23,584 nucleotides of DNA from JAFAVZ01 sp036009105 (GCA_036009105.1 DASYMJ010000231.1:1-23584), one strand, 5' to 3'; numbered from the stretch's first letter, positions 14,768 to 22,582 are shown. The notes: generated from the letters alone by a model not told the origin. Numbers and translations are program-made.

Positions 14768-16654
14768 CTAACTCGCGGCGGCCTCGAGCAGGAAGGGGTG
14801 GCTGGCAAGATCCGGGAGGTGGGCGACGTCGGTCGTGTAGGCGCGATAAGAATTGCTTTCGTGCGATACCAGCACTACAGCCGACGCCCGCACCAGGGCC
14901 GGGGTGAGAGGTTGATCGGTCTGCATCGCCTCAAAGACGGCGGCGATGTCCACATTCGAGAAAAATGCGCTCCAATTCTCTCCCAGGGCGGCGACGCCTT
15001 CGTCCGCGGTGACGTCGGCGCCGTTGACGAATCGCAGGCGGTGTTCTTCGTACGCCATGACGCCGCGCACCAACTCCCGTTCCCACGTTTCCAGAGCGGG
15101 ATGTGCGGTGACCCATTCCTCCAGGAACGGTCGCAACAGCCTCCAGATGGGAAGCAGGCTGGTCGTATCCGCTTCCACGTCTTCCCGGGTGATTGCGCCT
15201 CTGTGCGAGACCACCGTGTAGAAAGAGTCGATCAGGCTGGCAGCCATCACCCGGCCCAGCACGGCGATGGTGAGCGGAGCCGCGGCGACCGCCTGCGTAA
15301 AGAACAATTCCACATCAGCCAGTTGTGCAAAGGTGCCGGCCGTGGTGTGCGGCGCGAAATAGCCGGCGAAAAACTCCGGATCCTTCTCTATGGCTGCCAC
15401 GTCATCCGGCGGCACCTCGACGAACGGGTACTCGATGCGAAGCGAGGCCAGATCAAATTGGGAAGGAAGCTTGCCGCGCGAAAGCGGCGCGGGGGGCCAG
15501 GTACGCAGGCGGTGGAACTGGATCATGCCGGCCCCGATCAGTTTCAGCTCGGCACCCATCCGGATGGTCGAAGAGAGCTCGGCGCTGGTCTCGTCCGGAA
15601 ATCCCATCACGAACGAGCACGTGGAGGCGATGCCGAGATCCGAGAGTCCTCTGATGGTCGAGACGACGCCCTCCCGTTTGAGGCCCTTGCGCATTACCTT
15701 CTGCAGTCGCGCCGACGCGGACTCGACCCCGAAGAACATGGCCCAGCACCCGGCCGTTTTCATCTTCGGAAGCAGGCCGTGCAAATTGATGTCCGTACGG
15801 TGGTTTGCCATCCACTCCACCGGCAGGCGAGACTCGGTCATGGCATCGCTGAAGTCATTGATGAATTGTTTGTCCACGGTGAGCAGGTCATGGACGAGCA
15901 TGAAGCCGTCGTAGCCGAACTGTTCGTACAGAAAGCGCATCTCCTCGACGATGCGCTCGACCGGCTTGACGCGGTATCGCCGCTCCCAGAACGGCGCCGT
16001 GGCGCAGAAGCTACAGGCAAAGGGACAGCCGCGCCCCGCCTCGATGTAAATCGTGCGCCGAGGCGAGCCTTCCAACACCGTTTCGGCGTAGCGTCGCAGG
16101 TCAATGCTGCTGCCGAGGGTCGACCACATCGGCGGCAACTCGGCGAGATCCAGCAGTGGCCCCGGCGGGTTTGCACGGAGCTGGTCGTTCACCCGGTAGT
16201 GAAGCCGAGGAACTTGTGAGAGCGGCGTGCCGGCTTCCAGAGCCGCGAGCAGCGTGGAAAACGCCTGCTCACCTTCACCTTCAATGGCAAAGTCCAGTTC
16301 CGGTATCCGGCGCAGGGCCTGCGGCCCCAGGGCCCCGAAGTGTGAACCTCCGCCGATGGTCAGGATCGATGGATCGCACGCCTTGACGGTGCGGGCCATC
16401 CGCTCGGCCTGAAGGCTGTTGTTGTACATCGAGGTAATCCCGACGGCCGCGGGAGAGAAATCGGCCACGGCACGCTCGAGAAGACCGAGGTAGACGTGAC
16501 TGCCGTCCGGACGCGCTTTGATCTCCAGGTCGAGGTCGAGAATGCGTACCTCGTGGCCCTGACCTTTCAGCCAGGCAGCAAGCGTACAAAGTCCCAGAGG
16601 AGGCGTGACCTCGCGGCCCGCATTAAGCGGCGGATGAGACAGTAGAACTCTCAT
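14768..16654 (-). CDS. Radical SAM protein with N-terminal B12-binding-like domain
   Basis: Radical enzyme of 628 residues. ATG 16654 (MRVLLSHPPLN) is chosen because this is the typical first strand of the B12-binding fold; the frame extends upstream without similarity. Residues 1 to about 150 form the Rossmann-like cobalamin domain (TPPLGLCTLAAWL, ITSMYNN, IGGGSHFG, AIEGEGE), but no DxHxxG cobalt-ligand motif is visible, as in many class B enzymes. The 4Fe-4S cluster site is C210-x3-C214-x2-C217 in GRGCPFACSFC. A C-terminal region of about 220 residues is unassigned. It lies 95 bases downstream of the 127-residue protein gene on the same strand, which suggests that protein as its substrate or partner. 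Base composition is less GC-rich than its neighbours. Confidence 0.85.
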   Translation of the reverse strand: MRVLLSHPPLNAGREVTPPLGLCTLAAWLKGQGHEVRILDLDLEIKARPDGSHVYLGLLERAVADFSPAAVGITSMYNNSLQAERMARTVKACDPSILTIGGGSHFGALGPQALRRIPELDFAIEGEGEQAFSTLLAALEAGTPLSQVPRLHYRVNDQLRANPPGPLLDLAELPPMWSTLGSSIDLRRYAETVLEGSPRRTIYIEAGRGCPFACSFCATAPFWERRYRVKPVERIVEEMRFLYEQFGYDGFMLVHDLLTVDKQFINDFSDAMTESRLPVEWMANHRTDINLHGLLPKMKTAGCWAMFFGVESASARLQKVMRKGLKREGVVSTIRGLSDLGIASTCSFVMGFPDETSAELSSTIRMGAELKLIGAGMIQFHRLRTWPPAPLSRGKLPSQFDLASLRIEYPFVEVPPDDVAAIEKDPEFFAGYFAPHTTAGTFAQLADVELFFTQAVAAAPLTIAVLGRVMAASLIDSFYTVVSHRGAITREDVEADTTSLLPIWRLLRPFLEEWVTAHPALETWERELVRGVMAYEEHRLRFVNGADVTADEGVAALGENWSAFFSNVDIAAVFEAMQTDQPLTPALVRASAVVLVSHESNSYRAYTTDVAHLPDLASHPFLLEAAAS

Positions 16655-16749
16655 GAAGCGCTCTGTCTGTTGGCCATGCTCTGCGCACCACGACGTTGAC
16701 GCTGCTCGAGACGCAAAAGCATCAGCATCGCGAGTGGCCCAACAGCGCA

Positions 16750-17133
16750 CTACTTCTGTTGTGACAGCTCCGTGCGCTGTGCGGCCACCAGGTCCCTGAT
16801 CCGAATGGGAGGCGCAAAGATCACCACGATGGGCGGACGGTAGGGCCACAGAATGGGATCCTTGATCGGCCGGAGGCGAAGATCCTCCGCAAGGCCGCGC
16901 GCGACCGTCTCCACCTTGGCCTTGTCGTTCAAGAACACCTGTACGCCCGATTCGCCTTTTTTCGACGCCCCGAGAAGCACGCCGGCGATGTCCCTGGGGT
17001 CGATGCGCACGTGCACATCGTCGTTTCCCGGCTCCAAACGGACTTCGACGGGCCCCTCCGCGTACTTTCCGGACGCGAGTGCTTTTGCCGCGGCATCGGG
17101 AAGGTAGCCAATCACTGCATTCACTTCGGCCAT
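16750..17133 (-). CDS. Small protein of unknown family, possible radical SAM substrate
   Basis: Protein of 127 residues that I do not recognise. GGGAGA six bases upstream supports ATG 17133. Residues 1-88 look like a small alpha/beta domain (EVRLEPGNDDVHVRIDPRDI, then GVQVFLNDKAKVETVARGLA). From about residue 89 the character changes to a hydrophobic stretch rich in proline and aromatics (DPILWPYRPPIVVIFAPPIR), ending in a short polar tail. A folded leader followed by an unusual hydrophobic segment, directly upstream of a radical SAM gene, fits a modified-peptide precursor. It could equally be an ordinary small structural protein. Confidence 0.75.
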   Translation of the reverse strand: MAEVNAVIGYLPDAAAKALASGKYAEGPVEVRLEPGNDDVHVRIDPRDIAGVLLGASKKGESGVQVFLNDKAKVETVARGLAEDLRLRPIKDPILWPYRPPIVVIFAPPIRIRDLVAAQRTELSQQK

Positions 17134-17374
17134 TGTGGTCTCCCTTTTTTGAAACTCGGCGATCTGGCGTGTTGGTCCATTGTCAACATTGCGTCGGGGT
17201 GAGTCTTTGTCAAGAAGCAATATGGCCGCAGAAGCATATTTCGTCATGGATGGAGAATGTCGGTGACTGGCCTGGTCTGCCGCGCGGCATTGTTTCCCTC
17301 TTCGCGCAATTGACTTCCCGCCTTCTCGAAACAATATTTCCTTCACCCCTGAAGACTGGAGAGAAGGAGCGACT
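17134..17374. other. Divergent control region between the two radical SAM arms
   Basis: 241 bases without a gene, separating start codons on opposite strands. TTGTCAA occurs twice (17180-17186 and 17207-17213), 27 bases apart, and could be a direct-repeat operator or a pair of -35 elements for the minus strand (TTGACAA). The region is more AT-rich than the surrounding coding sequence. A plus-strand promoter candidate lies at 17310-17338. Confidence 0.5.
17310..17338 (+). promoter_or_regulatory. Promoter candidate for the DUF1843-like gene
   Basis: TTGACT (17310-17315), a 17-base spacer and AATATT (17333-17338) give 5/6 and 4/6 matches to the sigma-70 consensus. The start near 17345 would leave a 30-base leader with AAGGAG just before the ATG. 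Confidence 0.5.
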
Positions 17375-17761
17375 ATGGCAACATCCGGTGGTGGTAAATC
17401 CAGCGGTGGCACCGGCGGCGGAAAAGCTACTGACAAATCGGGTGGCTCGTCCGGCGGCGGCAAAGGCGGCTACGGCAGCGGTGGCGGTGGCGGATCGCGC
17501 CCGCACGTCCTGTACGGCGTCTGGATCGACGACGCGCTCAAGAGCAACAACGTCAGCGAGATGAAGGCCGTTCTGCAGGAGGCGCGGAAGCTGTTTCCGC
17601 CGGTGGTGCAGCCGCTGTACGGCGTCTGGATCAACCAGTGCATCGAGAAGGGGGCCAGCCGGCAGGAGCTGGAGCAGCTGCTCGAGCAGGCCAAGGCCAC
17701 GCTGAACAGCGACCTGCAGGGCGCCATCAAGAAGCTCGAGCAGCACCTCGGCAAGAAATAG
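17375..17761 (+). CDS. DUF1843-like repeat protein, candidate RiPP precursor
   Basis: Protein of 128 residues; AAGGAG (17364-17369) fixes ATG 17375. Residues 1-44 are a Gly/Ser/Lys-rich flexible region. Two tandem units follow, each opening with LYGVWI (residues 46-51 and 81-86) and continuing into an amphipathic helix (SEMKAVLQEARKLF and RQELEQLLEQAKATL), as in the DUF1843 family. The 18 bases coding for LYGVWI are identical in both units, 105 bases apart. The next gene, a radical SAM/SPASM enzyme, begins after only 3 bases. SPASM enzymes usually modify ribosomal peptides, so this protein is the natural candidate substrate. A third Y-G pair sits at Y33-G34 in the Gly-rich part. Confidence 0.82.
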   Translation: MATSGGGKSSGGTGGGKATDKSGGSSGGGKGGYGSGGGGGSRPHVLYGVWIDDALKSNNVSEMKAVLQEARKLFPPVVQPLYGVWINQCIEKGASRQELEQLLEQAKATLNSDLQGAIKKLEQHLGKK

Positions 17762-17764
17762 CAC

Positions 17765-19201
17765 GTGGCCGCCCCCGACCGTCCCCAACGCGCGCTGCAC
17801 GTGGAGGACCTCCTGCACGCACACCCGGTGCACGTGGTGTGGGAGATCACGCTCGCCTGCAACCTCAAATGCGCGCACTGCGGCTCGCGCGCGGGCAAAG
17901 TGCGCCCATCGGAGCTGACCACGGAGGAATGCTTCGACGTGGTCGACCAGCTGGCCCGCCTCGGCACGCGGGAGATCACCATCATCGGCGGCGAGGCCTA
18001 TCTCCGCCGCGACTGGACGGACATCATCGCGCGCATCACCAGCCACGGCATCCTGGCCTCGATGCAGACCGGCGGCCGCGCGCTTTCCGAGGAGCGGGTG
18101 CGGGCGGCGAAGGCGGCGGGGCTGGGGACGTGCGGCGTTTCGGTGGACGGCCTGGAGGCGCTGCACGACGACATCCGCGGCGTGAAGGGCTCCTTCCGTT
18201 CCGCCATGCACGCGCTGGAGCTGCTCCGGAAGTACGACATCCCCAGCGGCTGCAACACGCAGATCGGCAGCCGCACCATGCCTCAGCTGCGCGGCATCCT
18301 GCAGGAGATCGCGCGGCGCGGCGCGAAAGGGTGGCAGATCCAGCTCACCGTGGCCATGGGCAACGCGGTCGACAACGACCATCTGCTGCTTCAGCCCTAT
18401 GAGCTGCTGGACCTGATGCCGCTGCTGGGCGAGTTGTACGACGAGGCGCATTCGCTCGGCGTGATGCTGCAGGCCGGCAACAACGTCGGCTACTTCGGCC
18501 CCTACGAGCACAAGTGGCGGGCCGGCAACGGCGAGCAGCACTGGAGCGGCTGCGCCGCCGGCCATGCCGTCCTCGGCATCGAGGCGGACGGCGTGATCAA
18601 AGGCTGCCCTTCCCTCCCCACCGTGCAGTTCAGCGGCGGCAACGTGCGCGACATGAGCATCGAGGACATCTGGACCTACAGCCGGGAGATCCGCTTCTCC
18701 CGCGACCGGCAGATCCACGAGCTGTGGGGCCGCTGCGCCGACTGCTATTACGCCGACGTCTGCCGCGGCGGCTGCACCTGGACCTCCACGGTGCTCTTCG
18801 GCCGTCCGGGCAACAACCCGTACTGTCACTATCGCGCGCAGGAGCTGGCAAAACAGGGACTGCGCGAGCGCGTGACCAAGACGCGGGAGGCGCCCGGAAC
18901 GCCGTTCGACCAGGGGCGGTTCGACCTCATCACCGAGCCGCTGGACGGCGGCGAGGGAGAGCGCAGCATCGCCGTGCCGCCGCCGTGGGAGATGAAGGAG
19001 CCGGAGCTGCGCGCCACGGACCGGGTGCCGCCCGTGCTCGATCTCTGTTACGGCTGCATGCAGTACGTGCACGCCGGTACCCAGACCTGCCCCCACTGCG
19101 GCGGCGAGGTCGCCGCGTTCGCCGCCGAGCAGCTCGAGGTGGAGGCGGCGATCGTCGAGTTGCGGCGGATGCTCGCCGGCGCAAACGCGGCGAGCGCCTG
19201 A
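17765..19201 (+). CDS. Radical SAM/SPASM peptide-modifying enzyme
   Basis: Radical SAM enzyme of 478 residues, starting at GTG 17765. The AdoMet cluster motif is C32-x3-C36-x2-C39 in LACNLKCAHCG, followed by IIGGEAYLR and VSVDGLEALHD. The SPASM region has auxiliary-cluster cysteines in WSGCAAG, IKGCPS and the closing CADCYYADVCRGGC. Beyond the SPASM domain, about 100 extra residues end in a zinc-ribbon-like knuckle C428-x2-C431-x10-C442-x2-C445. The extension is unusual and could recognise the substrate. Its place directly after the DUF1843-like gene implies modification of that protein. The chemistry (crosslink, epimerisation, or tyramine excision at X-Y-G) cannot be decided from sequence alone. 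Confidence 0.88.
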   Translation: MAAPDRPQRALHVEDLLHAHPVHVVWEITLACNLKCAHCGSRAGKVRPSELTTEECFDVVDQLARLGTREITIIGGEAYLRRDWTDIIARITSHGILASMQTGGRALSEERVRAAKAAGLGTCGVSVDGLEALHDDIRGVKGSFRSAMHALELLRKYDIPSGCNTQIGSRTMPQLRGILQEIARRGAKGWQIQLTVAMGNAVDNDHLLLQPYELLDLMPLLGELYDEAHSLGVMLQAGNNVGYFGPYEHKWRAGNGEQHWSGCAAGHAVLGIEADGVIKGCPSLPTVQFSGGNVRDMSIEDIWTYSREIRFSRDRQIHELWGRCADCYYADVCRGGCTWTSTVLFGRPGNNPYCHYRAQELAKQGLRERVTKTREAPGTPFDQGRFDLITEPLDGGEGERSIAVPPPWEMKEPELRATDRVPPVLDLCYGCMQYVHAGTQTCPHCGGEVAAFAAEQLEVEAAIVELRRMLAGANAASA

Positions 19202-19279
19202 CCGGCCCACTTTCCGTTCACAACGCTCAGGCGCAAGTCGTCTTACAAGCGGGTCGTCTCGTTCCCGATCGCTTGACTT

Positions 19280-20062
19280 ATGCCTGAGCCCGCTCAGCTT
19301 CGCGTCCTGTCCGAAGAGGCCCAGCCTCCCGGGACGATGATCGCCCTCGACGGCGTCACCGTCCGGCGCGGGGAGAACGAAGTCCTGCGCGGCGTCTCGC
19401 TCAACATCCCGGCCGGCGCGGTCACCGCCGTGGTCGGGCGGTCGGGGGTAGGGAAGACGACGCTGGTCTCGCTGCTGAACGGGTTGATCAGGCCCTCCTC
19501 CGGATCCGTCTCGGTGACCGGGATCGGGCCGCTGGACAACGAGAGCGCGCTGCGCGAGCACCGCGGGCACACCGCGACCGTGTTCCAGGAACATGCGCTG
19601 ATCGAGCGGCTGCCGGCCATCGACAACGTCCTCCTCGGCCTGGCTCATCTGCGGCATCCCCTCTCCCCCCTCCCCTGGCCGGACGGCATGCTGCTGCTGG
19701 CCGCCCAGGCGCTGGACGAAGTCGGCCTGCTGCACTGCGCCGGCTCGCGCGTCTCGCAGCTCAGCTACGGCGAGCGTCAGCGGGTGGGCGTAGCCCGCGC
19801 GCTGGTCAGAAAGCCGCGGCTGCTGCTCGCGGACGAGCCGTTCGCATCGATCGACCGCACGCTCGTGCAGCAGCTCAGCGACGAGTTCCGGCGCGCCGTG
19901 GCCCGCTCCGGCATCACCATCGTCATCGTCCTCCACCAGATCGAAGTCGCCTGCACCATGGCCGACCGCATCATCGGCCTCTCCAAAGGCTGCGTCTCCT
20001 ACGACGGGCCGGCGATCGGCTTCGATACCGCGGCACAGGCATGCGTGTTCGAGACCGCGTGA
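19280..20062 (+). CDS. phnC: PhnC-like ABC transporter ATPase
   Basis: Cytoplasmic ATP-binding subunit of 260 residues. Walker A is GRSGVGKTT, the Q-loop region VFQEHALIE, the signature LSYGERQRV, Walker B LLLADEPF and the switch His VLH. The overall pattern is that of the phosphonate/phosphite importer ATPases; the symbol denotes the family only. ATG 19280 is used; ATG 19337 (MIALDG) is a possible alternative because the first 19 residues are not typical. A 78-base gap separates it from the radical SAM gene, with no terminator seen, so it may be in the same operon. The stop overlaps the next start as TGATG. Confidence 0.85.
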   Translation: MPEPAQLRVLSEEAQPPGTMIALDGVTVRRGENEVLRGVSLNIPAGAVTAVVGRSGVGKTTLVSLLNGLIRPSSGSVSVTGIGPLDNESALREHRGHTATVFQEHALIERLPAIDNVLLGLAHLRHPLSPLPWPDGMLLLAAQALDEVGLLHCAGSRVSQLSYGERQRVGVARALVRKPRLLLADEPFASIDRTLVQQLSDEFRRAVARSGITIVIVLHQIEVACTMADRIIGLSKGCVSYDGPAIGFDTAAQACVFETA

Positions 20063-20889
20063 TGAGAACAGCGCTCTTCCTGCTCATGGCGCTGGCCGCG
20101 AACGCCGCGCCGCTCACCAAGCTGACCATCGGTCTGCTGCCGGGCGAGTCGGCCCCCGCCGTGATCCGCATCAACGAGCCGATGCGCGCGTACCTCGAGC
20201 AACGCCTCGGCATCCCGGTGTCGCTCGTCGTCGGCGGCAACTACGCCGCCACGGGCGAAGCGCTCCGCTTCGGCCGCATCGACATCGCCTACCTCGGCCC
20301 CGTCACCTACATCATGCAGGGCCGCCACACCAAGCTCGTCCCCTTCGCGCGCCCCTCGCATGCCGGCGTCGGGCCGACGTTCCAGGCGGTGGTCATCGTG
20401 CCGCGGGACAGCCCGGCCAAAAGCCTGGCGGACCTGAAAGGCAAAGAGGTCGCGTTCGGCGATCCGGCGTCCACCTCGGGCACGTGGGTCCCGCAACATC
20501 AGCTCCTCGCCGCCGGCCTGGTCCCGAAGCGCGACTACACCCCGCGCGTCCTCGGCGCGCACGACGCCGTCGCGCTGGCGGTGGCCAACCACAAAGTGGC
20601 CGCGGGCGGGCTGAGCATGCCGATCTACGAGCGGCTGATCCGGGAGAAGAAGCTCGATGGGAACGCGGTGCGCGTCCTCGCCGCATCGCCGCCGATCCCG
20701 GAGTACATGTGGACCTTCCGGGAAGGGCTCGATGAGCAGCAGCGGATGAAGATCAAGAACGCGTTCCTGAACATGACCGATCCGGAAGCGCTGAAAGTCT
20801 TCCGCGCGGAGGCCTTCGTGCCGGCCGCCGATGGGGACGTGAACCTGGTGCGGCAGTGGGTTGCCGCGCTGGAGAAGGCGGGCAGATGA
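20062..20889 (+). CDS. phnD: PhnD-like periplasmic substrate-binding protein
   Basis: Exported binding protein of 275 residues from ATG 20062, with signal peptide MRTALFLLMALAANA. The fold is the phosphate/phosphonate/phosphite-binding type: TIGLLPGESAPAV at the start, RFGRIDIAYLGPVTYIM, then the anion-binding stretch GDPASTSGTWVP and a hinge at RVLGAHDAVALAV. Selenate and other oxyanion binders share this family, so the ligand is unknown. It is translationally coupled to its neighbours, with a 1-base overlap upstream and a 4-base overlap downstream. Confidence 0.87.
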   Translation: MRTALFLLMALAANAAPLTKLTIGLLPGESAPAVIRINEPMRAYLEQRLGIPVSLVVGGNYAATGEALRFGRIDIAYLGPVTYIMQGRHTKLVPFARPSHAGVGPTFQAVVIVPRDSPAKSLADLKGKEVAFGDPASTSGTWVPQHQLLAAGLVPKRDYTPRVLGAHDAVALAVANHKVAAGGLSMPIYERLIREKKLDGNAVRVLAASPPIPEYMWTFREGLDEQQRMKIKNAFLNMTDPEALKVFRAEAFVPAADGDVNLVRQWVAALEKAGR

Positions 20890-21713
20890 CGGTCGCCACC
20901 CCGGTCAGCCTGATGCGGCCCGAGCTGGCCTCGATCCTCGTCGACCGGCGCAAGCAGCGGAGGAAGCGCGGCTTGTCCGCGCTGGCCGGCCTGGCCGGCA
21001 TCATCCTCGCGCTCTACCTGGCCGGCATCTTCGACCTCGCCCGCTACCGCGACGCGCACCGCACCATCGCCACGCTGGTGGCGGACGCGATGCCGCCCGA
21101 CTTTAGCCGCTGGCGGACGTGGGGCAGGCCGCTGGTGGAGACGCTGGCCATGAGCATCGCCGGCACGGCCATCGCCTGCCTCATCGCCTTCCCGCTCTCC
21201 ACCGTCGCGGCGCGCAACACGGGCAGCCCGTGGATCGGCCGCTTCGTCCGCCTGCTCCTCAACACCTTCCGCTCCATCCCGGAAGTAGTGTGGGGGATCG
21301 CCTGCGTGGCGGCGGTCGGATTCGGCCCCCTGCCCGGCGCGCTCGCGCTGGCGTTTCACTCCACCGGCATGCTCGGCGAGTTCTACGCGGAGATGCTGGA
21401 GCACGTCGATCCGGCGCCGGGCGACGCGCTGCGCAGCCAGGGGCTCTCCTGGCTCGGCGTGATGCGCCTCGGCGTGTTGCCCCAGATCCTGCCCAGGGTG
21501 GTGGACGTGTCGCTCTACCGGTGGGAGCACAACGTGCGGGCGGCGATCGTGATGGGCGTGATCGGGGCGGGCGGCATCGGCCTGGAGATCATGACCGCGT
21601 TCCAGCTCTTCGAGTATCGCGAGGCGTTGGCCCTCATCATCGTGCTGCTGGTGCTGGTCACGGTGATCAACGCCATCGGCGGCCGGGTGCGGGCGCGCTT
21701 CCTCAATCACTGA
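20886..21713 (+). CDS. phnE: PhnE-like ABC transporter permease
   Basis: Integral membrane subunit of 275 residues. ATG 20886 overlaps the preceding stop (ATGA). One N-terminal helix (LAGLAGIILALYLAGIF) is followed by a cytoplasm/periplasm loop and the permease core of about five helices (VETLAMSIAGTAIACLIAFP, then RSIPEVVWGIACVAAVG and so on). The coupling loop GDALRSQGLSWLGVMRLGVLP is the EAA-type motif that contacts the ATPase. It completes an importer of the PhnCDE type. Its last 11 bases overlap the convergent methyltransferase gene. Confidence 0.87.
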   Translation: MTVATPVSLMRPELASILVDRRKQRRKRGLSALAGLAGIILALYLAGIFDLARYRDAHRTIATLVADAMPPDFSRWRTWGRPLVETLAMSIAGTAIACLIAFPLSTVAARNTGSPWIGRFVRLLLNTFRSIPEVVWGIACVAAVGFGPLPGALALAFHSTGMLGEFYAEMLEHVDPAPGDALRSQGLSWLGVMRLGVLPQILPRVVDVSLYRWEHNVRAAIVMGVIGAGGIGLEIMTAFQLFEYREALALIIVLLVLVTVINAIGGRVRARFLNH

Positions 21714-22575
21714 GCGGAGTGATCTCGACCACCAGGTAAGGCGTTCCCCGCGCGAGATGGAGCCACCATGCCATCGGCGCGCGGAACAGGCGGCCGTACC
21801 AATGGCGGCCCACCTGGCGGAACGCGAAGCGGTCGCGCGCCGGGAGCGGCTTCACCTTCGCGCCGCGGGCGTAGCGTTCGATCTCGCCCAAAGCGGGGAG
21901 GAAGCCCTCGCGCAACGAGTGCCACCGCGCGCGGCCGGCCACCGCGCCGTGCCAGAAGTCGATGGGAAACGCGCCATTCGGGCAGTCGATGTAGACGCGT
22001 CCGCCGGCTCGGGTGACGCGCAGCAGCTCGGCCACGAATGCCTCGCGCAAGGCGTCGCGGTCCGGCAGCGGACGGACGCTGTAGGTGGCGCCGCCGAGCT
22101 CCTCCACGCCGATGTGCTCGATCACGCCGGAGGAGAGCACCGCGTCGAACGCGCCGTCCGGAAACGGGAGGCGCAGCGCGCTGGCCACGGCCAGCCGGTC
22201 GCGATGGACGCGCTCCCGCCACTGCCATTTGCGCAGCGAGGAGAGGTCGATGCCCCACGCGTCGAAGCCGCGCTCGTGCAGCACGTCGACCGACACGCCG
22301 TTGCCGCAGCCGGCGTCGAGCACGCGCGCGCCGGGCGGGAGGCGCGGCGCATAGAAGCGCTCGATCCGCCAGCGCGAGCCCTCCACCTCCCCGGCCAGCC
22401 CGATGCGATGTTCTGCGCCGAGGGATTCGGGGCCGGTGAAGTGGTCGTAGTAGTGGCCCCGGGAGAAGTCGGCGATGCCCTCGTCCACCGGAAAGCGCGT
22501 GCCGCAGGAATCGCAGAGGAGGGCGCCCGCGTCGTTCCACAGCGGCGCGCGGCAGTCAGGACAGAAGAGGAGCAC
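21703..22575 (-). CDS. Zinc-ribbon SAM-dependent methyltransferase
   Basis: Protein of 290 residues from GTG 22575. A short N-terminal ribbon has C5-x2-C8 and C21-x2-C24 (FCPDC and LLCDSCG), similar to Trm112-type ribbons found ahead of class I methyltransferases. The AdoMet site follows: motif I VLDAGCGNG, then WGIDLS, ALRLPFPDGAFDAVLSSGVI and EHI, which is the UbiE/Methyltransf_11 pattern. The substrate is unknown. It converges on the transporter operon and is divergent from the small membrane-protein gene, so a role in the radical SAM locus is possible but not shown. Confidence 0.85.
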   Translation of the reverse strand: MLLFCPDCRAPLWNDAGALLCDSCGTRFPVDEGIADFSRGHYYDHFTGPESLGAEHRIGLAGEVEGSRWRIERFYAPRLPPGARVLDAGCGNGVSVDVLHERGFDAWGIDLSSLRKWQWRERVHRDRLAVASALRLPFPDGAFDAVLSSGVIEHIGVEELGGATYSVRPLPDRDALREAFVAELLRVTRAGGRVYIDCPNGAFPIDFWHGAVAGRARWHSLREGFLPALGEIERYARGAKVKPLPARDRFAFRQVGRHWYGRLFRAPMAWWLHLARGTPYLVVEITPLSD

Positions 22576-22582
22576 CGGCCCT

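Noticed and set aside
19202..19279. A riboswitch or strong promoter before the transporter genes
   Set aside because: The 78 bases show no convincing hairpin aptamer and no well-spaced -35/-10 pair.
17210..19936. A 908-residue open frame on the minus strand
   Set aside because: It lies opposite the DUF1843-like, radical SAM and ATPase genes, which carry clear motifs in frame; the antisense translation has none.
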